NCBI GenBank assembly: GCA_964586835.1
Contig: CAZPIC010000028.1
Coordinates: 1 to 31,143, forward strand
Length of the DNA stretch: 31,143 nucleotides
Reading direction: 5' to 3'
DNA from: CAZLYF01 sp964586835
Lineage (GTDB): Bacteria > Bacillota > Clostridia > Christensenellales > Aristaeellaceae
Below, piece by piece: positions 31,061 to 31,143 of the stretch. Numbering within the stretch: position 1 is the stretch's first letter; every line of letters begins with the position of its first letter. Under the pieces are notes generated by a model. That model saw only the letters and a program-made list of their open reading frames with translations, was not told where the DNA came from and did no database searches. Position numbers and translations under genes: made by a program.

Positions 31061-31143
31061 GCGATATGAAGCGGGCGCAATTCCATCCTGAGGCAATTGC
31101 GATGTTCCGGAAGCGTTGATAGGGCAGGTGAAATAAGGGGGTC

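Noticed and set aside
31069..31119. Small ORF of 17 codons near the right edge
   Set aside because: It is too short, has no family resemblance, and the purine tract before it is part of a hairpin arm.
1..31143. CRISPR array, insertion sequence, prophage or integration site
   Set aside because: No regularly spaced repeats, transposase or integrase motifs, phage genes or terminal inverted repeats were seen while reading the window.

Overview
The window is about 31 kb of GC-rich (roughly 58-60%, by eye), densely coding bacterial DNA. T-box leaders, strong purine-rich Shine-Dalgarno sites, frequent GTG/TTG starts, QueT- and Gx-type transporter components, NfnAB and a DUF5711 protein point to a Bacillota (Clostridia-like) organism. 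All three ABC substrate-binding proteins have ordinary signal peptides without a lipobox cysteine, although lspA is present. This would fit a non-model clostridial lineage (a Christensenellales-type bacterium is a low-confidence guess). I see no prophage, insertion sequence, CRISPR array, rRNA or tRNA gene.

Layout. 1-2000 (minus strand): an outward-reading promoter at the left edge, a fused RNase PH/RdgB gene, and yajC. 2079-3493 (plus): a lone putative glycosyltransferase. 3497-6001 (minus): a D-amino-acid aminotransferase, a patatin-like lipase and a Nudix hydrolase. 6077-10405 (minus): an FbpABC-type ABC importer (binding protein, ATPase, fused double permease) with its own promoter. 10446-12242 (plus): phosphoglucomutase. 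12315-15404 (plus): a T-box leader followed by a TrpXYZ-family ABC importer. 15458-16330: a polysaccharide deacetylase and a bidirectional terminator. 16387-21261 (minus): a probable operon capA-like, nfnA, nfnB, lspA, rluD. 21280-24429 (plus): a second T-box leader and a second TrpXYZ-family importer. 24459-27474 (plus): glycogen phosphorylase and queT. 27382-30077 (minus): a DUF5711 membrane protein, CvpA and a Gx-type transporter, the last overlapping queT tail to tail. 30180-31007 (plus): an OGG1-type DNA glycosylase.

The main discovery is the pair of paralogous aromatic-amino-acid importers. Each is controlled by its own T-box riboswitch, with promoter, Stem I, AG bulge, distal loop, CCGTTA element, antiterminator with a UGGUACC bulge, and terminator all recognisable. 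The specifier loops can be folded by hand: the first reads UAC (Tyr) and the second UGG (Trp). This predicts that one importer supplies tyrosine and the other tryptophan, each switched on when its own tRNA is uncharged.

A second pattern links the three importers. Each binding-protein gene is followed directly by a 12-13 bp GC-rich hairpin without a U-tract, before the ATPase or permease gene. This is what one expects of an mRNA-stabilising element that raises the binding protein above its membrane partners. Phosphoglucomutase and glycogen phosphorylase together suggest glycogen use. The envelope-related genes (yajC, lspA, capA-like, deacetylase, patatin, D-amino-acid aminotransferase) are scattered among housekeeping functions.
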